Shown here: in pieces, positions 1 through 6,483 of the stretch
How the letters are laid out: each line of letters begins with the position of its first letter
Position numbering within the stretch: position 1 is the first letter of the stretch
From: SIG299 sp045593825
Lineage (GTDB): Bacteria; Bacillota; Clostridia; Lachnospirales; Lachnospiraceae
Reading direction: 5' to 3'
NCBI GenBank assembly: GCA_045593825.1
Contig: JAZNXI010000066.1
Location: forward strand, 1 to 17,316
Length of the DNA: 17,316 bases
Position numbers and translations under genes: made by a program
The notes under the pieces: model-generated
What the model was told of the DNA's origin: nothing
The model's input: only the letters and a program-made list of their open reading frames with translations
Database searches by the model: none

Positions 1-67
1 ACTACCTCACTTTCTTTTTTGTGATAGTATTGCCATGTTTTGTTTGGGGCATACAGTATTTTCGATT

Positions 68-532
68 TTACAACTTCATCTCCATATATCTTCTGATACA
101 CTGAAATCCAACCGCCTCGTAAAACTCCCGGGCTTCCGGATTAAACTCCCACACATCCAGCTCAATCTGGGAGAATCCCTTTTCTTTTGCATGCTGCTTC
201 ATAAATTCTACCAGTTCTGTGGCCACACCCTGACGATGGAAGGCTTTATCCACACCAAATTCACCTACGTGGTAAAAATGTTTGGCAAAACGGTATGGCG
301 ACTCCGGCACATCAATGTAATCCACGCAGGCAAAACCGCAAATAACACCGTTTCGCTCCGCTACTAAAATATCCTTATTTTCTGCTTCTATACACTCCTT
401 TGCATGATTCTGAAGCTCGATATTCCATCCTGCCTTAAAATGGTCCGGACGGCCGTTAACATGCAAATCATTTACCTGCTTTCTAAGTTCATTAATTCTT
501 TCGAAATCTTCTATTGTTGCTAATCTAACCAT
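68..532 (-). CDS. GNAT-family N-acetyltransferase
   Basis: This 154-residue protein is a single GNAT acetyltransferase domain, a family that moves the acetyl group from acetyl-CoA to an amine on a small molecule or protein. The acetyl-CoA binding motif A is seen at residues 93-110, with the pyrophosphate loop R100-Q101-G102-V103-A104. Motif B follows near residues 123-145, with the NPEAREFYEAVGF segment typical of the fold. The length is normal for a stand-alone GNAT. The start is supported by a GAGG ribosome binding site about 8 bases upstream that overlaps the stop of the phosphodiesterase gene. With only 10 bases between the genes, the two are almost certainly co-transcribed. The substrate cannot be told from the sequence. 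No clear terminator is seen in the 67 bases that remain downstream. Confidence 0.9.
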   Translation of the reverse strand: MVRLATIEDFERINELRKQVNDLHVNGRPDHFKAGWNIELQNHAKECIEAENKDILVAERNGVICGFACVDYIDVPESPYRFAKHFYHVGEFGVDKAFHRQGVATELVEFMKQHAKEKGFSQIELDVWEFNPEAREFYEAVGFQCIRRYMEMKL

Positions 533-542
533 TATTTTATCC

Positions 543-1646
543 TCACTTTTTCTCTACTACTATCAACGGTATTTCCATTTCTTCCTTGGTAAGTCCCGCA
601 TGAACACCTATAAATTTTTCTTTTTCATTCTGCGTATTAAAGATGGACAAATCACCGGTTGCCACCGCCAGATAATCGCCCAGCATGCCGTCAAACTGCG
701 GATGCTCGCTGCCCGGTCCGAAAAGTTTTTGCTTCTTTACCTCATCCTTACTAAGCAGCAAAAAAGTATCACCAAATTCCTTGTTAAACTCTGCTACAAA
801 CTGCTCATGATAACCGTCTTTAATAAACAAATTCAATGCTCTCGGTTCAATAGACGGCATCCGTTCTAAACATTCCATAATCTTTGGATAATCCAAAATA
901 CATGCATTTCTGCCATCAATATGGCCATGGTCTGCTGTGATGATAAGCAGCGTATCCTCCAGGGTCTCAACCAATGCTTCTACCTTCTTTTCCAGGTCTC
1001 TGATTACATCCACAGAAGCCTTGCAGAAACAACCATTCCGGTGCATGGTATGATCCGGCTCGTTACAATAAGCATAAATATATTTCTTGCCGTCCTTTTT
1101 GCACAAATCCCCGATACGCTCCAAAACCGCATCAAAATCCCCCGGATTCGGATACGCAAAAGGTGTGGAATAATAGGCCTGACCACCGGCCGCCTGAATT
1201 TGCGAAACTATATTTTCATAGCCGCAAAGGGTGCCTGCCACATGATAATCTGCCACCGGTTCCTCTGTGCCCTGCTTTACGTTTAAAAACACGGTAACAT
1301 TTTCATCCACGGCCGGATAATAACAATCCCAGCCAAGCCAGGCATGCTCTGCCGGATATTTACCGGAGTCCACGGAGGTGGTAGATGCCACGGTGGTTGG
1401 CGGAAACACGGAGCTATAAGTATGTACCAGATGACTTCTGAAAAATCCTCTCTTTTTCAAATTCTTTTCCATTACCGATATTCCCATACCATCCAAAAGA
1501 AGTACCACAATATTCTTATAGTTTCTCGCAAATAACTCCTTACAAGCAGCTAATCCTTTAGTTTCTCCTGTGTCTGCACCAAATTCCTGCAGTACGGATG
1601 CTGCCAGGTTTACAATACAGTTTTCATAATCCGGATATTTTATCAT
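543..1646 (-). CDS. Alkaline phosphatase superfamily / type I phosphodiesterase-nucleotide pyrophosphatase
   Basis: This cytoplasmic protein of 367 residues belongs to the metal-dependent phosphodiesterase/nucleotide pyrophosphatase branch of the alkaline phosphatase superfamily. Candidate zinc ligands and nucleophile can be read in order: D52 in LLLDGMG, nucleophile T85 in FPPTTVAS, D198 and H202 in EPDHTMH, D239-H240 in TADHGH, and H349 in GVHAGL. No signal peptide is present, so it probably acts on an intracellular phosphodiester or phosphomonoester. The substrate is unknown. An in-frame ATG exists at 1679, but the AGAAAGG ribosome binding site lies 9 bases before the ATG at 1646, so the shorter start is preferred. 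The ATG at 1655 touches the ribosome binding site and is less likely. It is the first gene of a two-gene unit with the GNAT gene, and it lies downstream of the small-RNA or leader region 1721-1940. Confidence 0.88.
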   Translation of the reverse strand: MIKYPDYENCIVNLAASVLQEFGADTGETKGLAACKELFARNYKNIVVLLLDGMGISVMEKNLKKRGFFRSHLVHTYSSVFPPTTVASTTSVDSGKYPAEHAWLGWDCYYPAVDENVTVFLNVKQGTEEPVADYHVAGTLCGYENIVSQIQAAGGQAYYSTPFAYPNPGDFDAVLERIGDLCKKDGKKYIYAYCNEPDHTMHRNGCFCKASVDVIRDLEKKVEALVETLEDTLLIITADHGHIDGRNACILDYPKIMECLERMPSIEPRALNLFIKDGYHEQFVAEFNKEFGDTFLLLSKDEVKKQKLFGPGSEHPQFDGMLGDYLAVATGDLSIFNTQNEKEKFIGVHAGLTKEEMEIPLIVVEKK

Positions 1647-1681
1647 AGTTTTCATCCTTTCTAAGAACATGAGTCTCACTA

Positions 1682-1719
1682 GCGAGTATAAGCACTTCGA
1701 AAATCCTGCTTATATACGC
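1682..1719 (-). repeat. Inverted repeat in the leader of the phosphodiesterase gene
   Basis: The arms at 1682-1694 and 1707-1719 (minus strand GCGTATATAAGCA and TGCTTATACTCGC) pair at 11 of 13 positions around a 12-base loop. No U-tract follows on the minus strand, so it does not look like a terminator. It lies between the terminator at 1721-1755 and the start codon at 1646. It could be an mRNA hairpin or a DNA operator: the downstream arm contains TATACT, which resembles a -10 box. No convincing -35 was found with it. Confidence 0.5.
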
Positions 1720-1720
1720 C

Positions 1721-1755
1721 AAAAGAGCACCAACAGGTCTTACTGTCGGTGCTCT
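1721..1755 (-). terminator. Rho-independent terminator ending the 1940-1721 transcript
   Basis: On the minus strand GAGCACCGACAG (1754-1743) pairs with CTGTTGGTGCTC (1736-1725) across a 6-base loop, giving a 12-bp stem with one G-U wobble, extended by an A-U pair. UUUU follows directly (1724-1721). It lies some 220 bases past a strong promoter and before the phosphodiesterase gene, so it either ends a stand-alone small RNA or acts as an attenuator in a leader. Confidence 0.75.
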
Positions 1756-1940
1756 CATCATTTCAATAATTCTATATCAGTTCCAATGAATTATTCCCCC
1801 GATTTATGCACGACATATAAGACCTATCCGCCCTACACCGTGCACATTACCCGGTTACAGGCTAATACGTCTATAATAGTACATATTATTGTTGAGGTTC
1901 TTTCTAAGATTCATTGTACTTAAATACCTTTCTTGAAGTT
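1721..1940 (-). ncRNA. Candidate structured small RNA or attenuated leader of about 220 nt
   Basis: The gap 1680-2002 has no convincing gene but holds a complete transcription unit: promoter at 1947-1975, predicted start near 1940, and terminator at 1721-1755. The RNA between can fold. Minus strand 1916-1909 (CAAUGAAU) pairs perfectly with 1791-1784 (AUUCAUUG). Bases 1871-1859 pair with 1825-1812 (about 12 pairs, one mismatch, one bulge), closing a G-rich inner part. Bases near 1890-1874 form a small hairpin, AUAAUA-UGUAC-UAUUAU. An outer UUCAA/UUGAA pairing is also possible. The size suits a 6S-like or raiA-like RNA, but I do not recognise the conserved core of either. The alternative is a cis-acting leader controlling the phosphodiesterase gene. 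The boundaries are estimates. Confidence 0.5.
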
Positions 1941-1946
1941 TTCTGT

Positions 1947-1975
1947 ATTTTACTACCGAAATTATGTATTGTCAA
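1947..1975 (-). promoter_or_regulatory. Strong sigma-A-type promoter for the small RNA/leader
   Basis: On the minus strand TTGACA (1975-1970) is followed after exactly 17 bases by TAAAAT (1952-1947). This is the best promoter match in the window and starts only 28 bases past the HdeD-family stop codon. It points at the noncoding stretch 1940-1721, which shows that this gap is transcribed. Confidence 0.75.
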
Positions 1976-2002
1976 GCAGTTTGTAATAGAAATACTCACA
2001 TA

Positions 2003-2536
2003 TTATTTTCTGTTAAAGAAATATGTAACAATATCTGCGATTGATTCCACAATCAAGGAAACTGCAATGAAATTCCAAAGCACCACCGTCGAAGTGAATG
2101 GATTTGTTAAAACCAAGGTTGCAAAAATCAAGGATAAAATTGCTCCTATCAGTGCTACGTACCAGTGAATCCGCTTCTTACGGAACATATCAATGGCCCA
2201 CTGAAGCTTCGTAATTCCGGACACCAAAATCAACAAACCATAAAATGTGGTAAAGATTGGGAATGTTGTAATAAACCATTTTGGTTTTACTATGCAAAAC
2301 GCCCCGGTCAGAATAAATAAAATTCCTTTCGCCAGGCCTCCTTTTTCCGAGGCAGTATCCGGGTCCGAACGAAAATATTCTATCAAGCTAAATATACCAA
2401 TGGCTGTTAATACAACACCAGCTCCAACAATAATTCCCGATGTAAATCCAACGGGATTAATTAATAATAAAATTCCAAGTACCAGTTCAAAAATACTGGT
2501 TACAATTGTTTCTGTTTTTCTGTTTAACTTTGTCAT
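2003..2536 (-). CDS. HdeD-family (DUF308) integral membrane protein
   Basis: This 177-residue protein has six hydrophobic spans, roughly at residues 10-28, 33-54, 68-86, 89-112, 124-145 and 149-172. The repeated pattern of a short helix, a conserved NP turn (LLINPVG near 25-31 and LTNPF near 143-147) and another helix is that of the HdeD/DUF308 family. In enterobacteria HdeD is linked to acid stress, but the biochemical role of Gram-positive members is unknown. The start has an excellent ribosome binding site (GGAGG, 5 bases before the ATG). The gene is divergent from the 2740 gene across a 203-base region that carries two copies of the shared dyad, one adjoining its own predicted promoter. 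That suggests it is part of the same envelope regulon as the acyltransferase and ATPase operons. No terminator was seen after it, so some transcripts may run into 1975-1721. Confidence 0.85.
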   Translation of the reverse strand: MTKLNRKTETIVTSIFELVLGILLLINPVGFTSGIIVGAGVVLTAIGIFSLIEYFRSDPDTASEKGGLAKGILFILTGAFCIVKPKWFITTFPIFTTFYGLLILVSGITKLQWAIDMFRKKRIHWYVALIGAILSLIFATLVLTNPFTSTVVLWNFIAVSLIVESIADIVTYFFNRK

Positions 2537-2565
2537 AAAAACCTCCTACACTGTTAGTTATTTTA

Positions 2566-2594
2566 ATCATACATATATTTCCGCGAAACTCATT
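2566..2594 (-). promoter_or_regulatory. Predicted promoter of the HdeD-family gene
   Basis: On the minus strand TATGAT (2571-2566) serves as the -10. The -35 is poor (AATGAG or ATGAGT at 2594-2588, 16-17 bases upstream). The proximal arm of the 2593-2618 dyad runs into this -35, with 23 bases between GTCC and the -10. A weak -35 next to a bound dyad would fit an activated promoter. Confidence 0.45.
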
Positions 2595-2618
2595 GGACAA
2601 ATTATTATAAACGTCTAA
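2593..2618. promoter_or_regulatory. Shared 26-bp dyad, copy A (faces the HdeD-family gene)
   Basis: On the plus strand this reads TTGGACA-N12-CGTCTAA. It shares the exact GACA-N13-GTCY geometry with three other sites in the window and is the least perfect in its right arm (GTCT in place of GTCC). Read toward the HdeD-family gene on the minus strand, the strong arm TGTCCAA is proximal, as in the other three copies. Confidence 0.55.
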
Positions 2619-2651
2619 AATTGTTACATATTTTACGTATTGTGATTGTTT

Positions 2652-2677
2652 TTGGACATTCCGCCCTTTTTGTCCAT
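2652..2677. promoter_or_regulatory. Shared 26-bp dyad, copy B (faces the 339-residue gene)
   Basis: This reads TTGGACA-N12-TGTCCAT, a perfect 6-bp inverted repeat (TGGACA/TGTCCA) with a pyrimidine-rich centre. Its last base is the first base of the predicted -35 of the downstream gene, and 24 bases separate GTCC from the -10. Confidence 0.65.
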
Positions 2678-2705
2678 TGTATAAATTCGTTACCGCTTCT
2701 ATGAT
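2677..2705 (+). promoter_or_regulatory. Predicted promoter of the 339-residue gene
   Basis: TTGTAT (2677-2682), a 17-base spacer, then TATGAT (2700-2705). A start point near 2712 would leave a short leader before the ribosome binding site AAAGGA and the ATG at 2740. Dyad copy B abuts the -35. Confidence 0.5.
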
Positions 2706-2739
2706 ATTTTTTGATACTCTATAAAAAAAGGAATATATT

Positions 2740-3759
2740 ATGCCGAACAATTTAAACCGATTACTAATAGAAAATACCGTAAGAAAAACTATAAATCAAA
2801 TAAAGAATGACCCGGAACGCGGCATCCGTAATGTAGTAGACCTTGCATTAACCTTCTCTAACGGAAGATTCCAAAAGCATTTTTTATCGTTAGCACAAAA
2901 AATGCTTTCTGATGAACACAGTAGTTACTACCGTATGATACCGGAACAGCTTGCCAATATTGACACAGAGCGGCTTATTACCTTTGGTATGAATGTCGGT
3001 TATAACAGTTGTACCTATGGTGCTGAAAAAATCCGTTCCATTGAAAAAAAAGAGCATTTCAACATCCCATGGACTATTTCCCTTTCCCTAAGCGGTGCGG
3101 ATTATTTGGAACGCAAAGCATCCTATCGTTCCCTCATTGAACAGGGTACGGAACTTGGCATATTTACCTGGAACATTTTCTCCTTAGGCAATTTATATAC
3201 ATTGCTTGAAATTGTAGAAGCATTTCCTGACTGCGCATTTACAATATTCTGTAACCCTACAGAAATATCCCGGGCTATTCTGGATGAGGCAGCCAACCTG
3301 AACAATGTAATGTTTGTAATAAAATATTCTGAACAAACAGAACGTGCATGTTCTCTGCTCCGTTCCGGAAAGTTTTTATATTCTGTCTATGTTTCTTATG
3401 ATGAAGAAAACGTAGATAGCATCTTATGCGGAGATCTGCTTGCGGATACGGAACAGTTTTCTCCTTCTTTTACCATTTTTACTGCTTCCTCCCGGTGTTC
3501 CCTTCTCTCTACACAGGACACCGTGTATGAATACATAAAAACAACCCGGTTACAACAATCTCACCGGACAATTCCGTTTGATATGCTTCATGATGTACAA
3601 TACATTGACAGTATCATATCAAATGAAGCGGTTACTGTTTCCCTTAACCGGGAGGGAGTACTCCACCCTTTATCTGCGGCACAGTCTCAGGAGGTTCCTA
3701 ACTCTGTTTTCAATTATCCTCTAACAGACCTCCTGAAACAGCTGTCGCAGATTAGGTAA
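2740..3759 (+). CDS. Protein of unknown function, 339 residues, possible degenerate TIM-barrel (radical-SAM-like) fold
   Basis: I do not recognise the family with confidence. The protein is soluble, with no signal peptide or membrane span. It opens with a helical region (1-75) followed by a motif-like stretch GMNVGYNSCTYG (83-94). Alternating strand and helix units follow: TISLSLSG 112-119, GIFTWNIF 140-147, CAFTIFCNP 165-173, VMFVIKYSE 190-198, SVYVSYDEE 215-223, SFTIFTAS 243-250. This pattern is compatible with a TIM-type barrel. The C-terminal NREGVLHPLSAAQSQ (303-317) recalls the tail of radical SAM proteins, but the CxxxCxxC cluster motif is absent, so any relation would be to a cluster-less relative. 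The ribosome binding site AAAGGA is well placed. The gene stands alone and ends at the bidirectional terminator 3787-3825. Its promoter carries dyad copy B. Confidence 0.8.
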   Translation: MPNNLNRLLIENTVRKTINQIKNDPERGIRNVVDLALTFSNGRFQKHFLSLAQKMLSDEHSSYYRMIPEQLANIDTERLITFGMNVGYNSCTYGAEKIRSIEKKEHFNIPWTISLSLSGADYLERKASYRSLIEQGTELGIFTWNIFSLGNLYTLLEIVEAFPDCAFTIFCNPTEISRAILDEAANLNNVMFVIKYSEQTERACSLLRSGKFLYSVYVSYDEENVDSILCGDLLADTEQFSPSFTIFTASSRCSLLSTQDTVYEYIKTTRLQQSHRTIPFDMLHDVQYIDSIISNEAVTVSLNREGVLHPLSAAQSQEVPNSVFNYPLTDLLKQLSQIR

Positions 3760-3786
3760 CTCAATACAACATTCTTTTCTTTACGC

Positions 3787-3825
3787 AAAAAACTCTATGC
3801 CTGGTTAACAGACATAGAGTTTTTT
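3787..3825. terminator. Bidirectional terminator between convergent genes
   Basis: AAAAAACTCTATG (3787-3799) and CATAGAGTTTTTT (3813-3825) are exact inverted repeats around a 13-base loop, with A and T runs at the two ends, so the element can work on both strands. The final codons and stop of the YihY-family gene (stop at 3795-3797) lie inside it. Confidence 0.85.
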
Positions 3826-4682
3826 GTTTTGTCCTGCAGGACAGCATTTAATTCTGCTCCCATAATCAAAATAAGCGATGTCATATACAACCACATTAGC
3901 AAAACAATTACTGCACCCAAAGTTCCGTAAATAACAGAATAATTTGCAAAATTTTCTACGTAGAAAGAAAAACCAATACTAACAATCATCCAAGACACTA
4001 AGGCAGTAATGATTCCCGGTAACAAATCCTTTACCGACTGTCTGGTATCTAAAGATGCAGCATATAATATTCCTAAAGCAGCCAACATAAGTAAGCAGAT
4101 AGGAATAAAACGTAAATACTGCCATACTCCAAGAAAATAATCGGAAACAAACAACGTATTCTCAGGCAAAAAGACAGTAATATAACTCAGTAAATGCTTT
4201 CCTAACGTGGAAAGAACCAGAGTTAATACAATTACCAGCAGAAATACCACTGTATAAACCAACCGACGTATTGTATACAATCGTGGAGATTGCGGTTTCT
4301 CTAAATGATAGGCTAGTCTCACATCTCCCATAAGACCTTTTACTGCCCTCATAGGAAACCAAACCGAAAAAACTAAGGAAAACCACAAAAGGACATGACT
4401 CGATGCATGTGACACATGTTCCAGATATGTTTCTATTAAATTTACTATATCCTTAGGCATAAAACTTCCTAATGCGTTTGTTATTGCCATAACATCCAGT
4501 TTCAAAAGGCCCAATAAATTACTTAAAAAAATAAGCAACGGAAATATGGAAAATAACAGATAATATGTCAGTGCAGCTGCATTTTTTGCCACTTCATGTT
4601 CAAAGTAATTTGATATCAATATGTGTACTGTTGTCACAAATCTGCTTTGCTGTAAATTTTTAAAAATCTTATGTTTTATCAT
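3795..4682 (-). CDS. YihY/BrkB-family integral membrane protein
   Basis: This 295-residue protein matches the YihY/virulence factor BrkB family, polytopic membrane proteins of unsettled function. The N-terminal signature NAAALTYYLLFSIFPLLIF is at 34-52 and the C-terminal signature YGTLGAVIVLLMWLYMTSLILIMGAELNA is at 252-280. About six spans are visible. The open frame extends to 4871, but the added 63 residues are basic, do not resemble the family, and lie wholly inside the coding region of the upstream gene. The ATG at 4682 sits 7 bases after that gene's stop, with a modest AAGAAG ribosome binding site. It is the last gene of the tetR-acyltransferase-glycosyltransferase operon, which suggests a role in handling or accommodating the lipid product. 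That role is inference. The last six codons form the loop and one arm of a terminator. Confidence 0.88.
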   Translation of the reverse strand: MIKHKIFKNLQQSRFVTTVHILISNYFEHEVAKNAAALTYYLLFSIFPLLIFLSNLLGLLKLDVMAITNALGSFMPKDIVNLIETYLEHVSHASSHVLLWFSLVFSVWFPMRAVKGLMGDVRLAYHLEKPQSPRLYTIRRLVYTVVFLLVIVLTLVLSTLGKHLLSYITVFLPENTLFVSDYFLGVWQYLRFIPICLLMLAALGILYAASLDTRQSVKDLLPGIITALVSWMIVSIGFSFYVENFANYSVIYGTLGAVIVLLMWLYMTSLILIMGAELNAVLQDKTKNSMSVNQA

Positions 4683-4689
4683 TCTTCTT

Positions 4690-6483
4690 TTATTTTTCCA
4701 CAGTGGTATACTCAAGCAGAATCTGATAGGTCTTCTCATAGATTTCCTTCCAAACCTCATAGTTCTTCCTCCGCATGTTTTCTGCATTTTCAGCCTTTGT
4801 CTTATTTTTATCCGGATAAATCGGATCTCCCACATGAATGGTATAGGCTTGTACCGGGAAACCGTCTCCATCCATTACCTCCGTGTCCTCCATAGTGATA
4901 AAGCATGGAAGCACCGGCACCTCCGCCGAAGCAGCAAAGCTAAAGGCTCCCTTCTTTAACGGCTTTGGCTTACGGTAATTCCACCACATGCTCTGCTCAG
5001 GATATACAAGAACAAAATGCCCCTCTGTTAACAACTTGTTCACTGCTTTCAGGAACTTTTTCATGGTTGCCTTATTAGAACTTAGCGGCAAGGTATTGCA
5101 ATTCCGCATAAGAAATCCGTAAAACCCCGGAAATGATGTATAATTTGCTTCGTTAATGACACGATATAATTTCCTTTTTCTGACCTTCGCACTTTCGTAT
5201 GCCAACTGAATTGCAAAACTGTCAAAAGCATTAAAGTGATTGCAGGTCACCACAGCACCGCTGTCCACCAGCTTAAATTTTTCGCTGCCAATGACTTCCT
5301 TTACAACAAATTGCTGTTTCCTCATCAGCACACCAACAAACCAGTGAGCGATGCGGAATGCGTATCTGGTACGGATTCTGCTCCTCATATCCTTGCTGAT
5401 ATACTCAATTTCCTGTGGCAGCAGTTCTCTTCCTGGCGGGTCATCTTCCACGTCACGATCAAACCATCCTGCCTTTTCATATTCCTCAATGCGCCGCAGA
5501 ACCTCAATACGGTTCAGCTTCATTTCTTCCCCGTTACCAAACATCCGGTAATAATTATTCCGGTTTTGAATTTCAGACATAGCCAAATTTTGCAAATTGT
5601 TTCCATAATGCTCATCCCTGACAGCATCTTCCTTAGAAAAGTTTTCAAATACGGTCTTTATTTCTTCATAGGACTCTGTTTCCTTTGCGTATTTCCAGAA
5701 ATATTCTCCCATTTTACAATCTTTATAATGCCATGGTTTTGCCGCCAAATTGTAATGCACCAGCTTTGCTTTATCCTCTTCAAAGCCAAGTTCTCCCGGC
5801 ATTTGGGCATTCCAACGGGGATCCAGCCAAAGCACCTTATCCTTGCAGAGAATATTTAAATAATCCTGGTCCTGTGCCACCACAAAGGTATAGGTTCCCA
5901 ATAGTTCCACAAACTGCTTCAGCATATGCTTTTTTCTGAACTGCTCGCAGTTTATCAGTACCACGCCCGCATTAAAATAGGCACCTCGGGATATACCAAG
6001 AACCTCTTCCGTGTAGTCACCGTACAATTCCACCTGAACCACAATCTGGTCCCTGACTGCACCGACATAATTTTTTCCAAGCTCATACTGATACAGGTTA
6101 GCAATGTCTTCCCTCACCACGGTATCGCTGTCAATATATAATACCTTATCATATTCCGGAAACAGCTCAGGAATAAAAATACGGTAATAGGTAGTTGCCG
6201 TATAATAATCCCTCAGTGAAATTTTCTTTTCAATTTTCTTCAGTTCTCCTGTAACGTCCACAAACTGTATCTTACAGTTCTCCGTCTCCAGTTTTTTTAC
6301 CTTTTCCTGACTTTCTGCAGTAATATCACAGTGCAGCACATACAAACTGTAATGATTTTTAGGTGATGCATTAGCAATTACGGAATGCATGGTCACCATC
6401 ATAAATTTTACATACTTATCATCTGCCGCAAAGAATACAGGTATTTCCCTACGCCTCTTTCGAAGCTTCAATCTCCCATTCAT
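4690..6483 (-). CDS. Fused GT8 glycosyltransferase and PlsC-like acyltransferase
   Basis: This is a 597-residue two-domain protein. Residues 13-265 are a family 8 retaining glycosyltransferase: start IPVFFAADDKY, DxD metal/nucleotide-sugar motif D118-S119-D120, NAGV at 171-174, QDQDYLN at 204-210, and the C-terminal H243...KPW251 motif. A charged linker (about 266-370) follows. Residues about 372-590 are a lysophospholipid acyltransferase-like domain with the HX4D catalytic motif (H416, D421), the YPEQS block (494-498) and LPCF (525-528). No signal peptide or clear membrane span is present, so it is probably a peripheral enzyme at the inner face of the membrane. The start at 6483 overlaps the upstream GT8 gene by 35 bases, and an AGGGGG ribosome binding site lies about 11 bases upstream. 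The fusion implies that glycosylation and acylation act on one acceptor. Sugar donor and acceptor are unknown. Confidence 0.9.
   Translation of the reverse strand: MNGRLKLRKRRREIPVFFAADDKYVKFMMVTMHSVIANASPKNHYSLYVLHCDITAESQEKVKKLETENCKIQFVDVTGELKKIEKKISLRDYYTATTYYRIFIPELFPEYDKVLYIDSDTVVREDIANLYQYELGKNYVGAVRDQIVVQVELYGDYTEEVLGISRGAYFNAGVVLINCEQFRKKHMLKQFVELLGTYTFVVAQDQDYLNILCKDKVLWLDPRWNAQMPGELGFEEDKAKLVHYNLAAKPWHYKDCKMGEYFWKYAKETESYEEIKTVFENFSKEDAVRDEHYGNNLQNLAMSEIQNRNNYYRMFGNGEEMKLNRIEVLRRIEEYEKAGWFDRDVEDDPPGRELLPQEIEYISKDMRSRIRTRYAFRIAHWFVGVLMRKQQFVVKEVIGSEKFKLVDSGAVVTCNHFNAFDSFAIQLAYESAKVRKRKLYRVINEANYTSFPGFYGFLMRNCNTLPLSSNKATMKKFLKAVNKLLTEGHFVLVYPEQSMWWNYRKPKPLKKGAFSFAASAEVPVLPCFITMEDTEVMDGDGFPVQAYTIHVGDPIYPDKNKTKAENAENMRRKNYEVWKEIYEKTYQILLEYTTVEK

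Noticed and set aside
1..67. Possible terminator after the GNAT gene
   Set aside because: Only a weak, poorly matched inverted repeat (around TAGTATTGCC and GGCATACAGTA) is present and the window edge cuts the context.
1647..1679. Longer start of the phosphodiesterase at 1679
   Set aside because: It would translate through the AGAAAGG ribosome binding site that is ideally spaced for the ATG at 1646.
1721..1940. Firm naming of the candidate RNA as 6S, raiA, T-box or a known riboswitch
   Set aside because: Size and layout fit some of these, but I could not identify the conserved core of any class, so it is left as unassigned.
1669..2168. Two 84-residue open frames on the plus strand across the noncoding gap
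   Set aside because: They have no convincing ribosome binding site and no protein-like pattern, run over the terminator, hairpin and promoter on the other strand, and the second enters the HdeD-family gene.
2487..2750. 87-residue minus-strand frame across the HdeD/339-residue intergenic region
   Set aside because: It overlaps the start of two well-supported genes, the promoters and both dyads, and has no domain-like features.
4683..4871. 63-residue N-terminal extension of the YihY-family frame
   Set aside because: It lies wholly inside the upstream fused gene, is basic and unlike the family, and the ATG at 4682 gives the normal family length just after the upstream stop.
5236..5859. 207-residue plus-strand frame opposite the GT8-acyltransferase fusion
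   Set aside because: The opposite strand encodes clear catalytic motifs; this frame has no ribosome binding site or recognisable domain.
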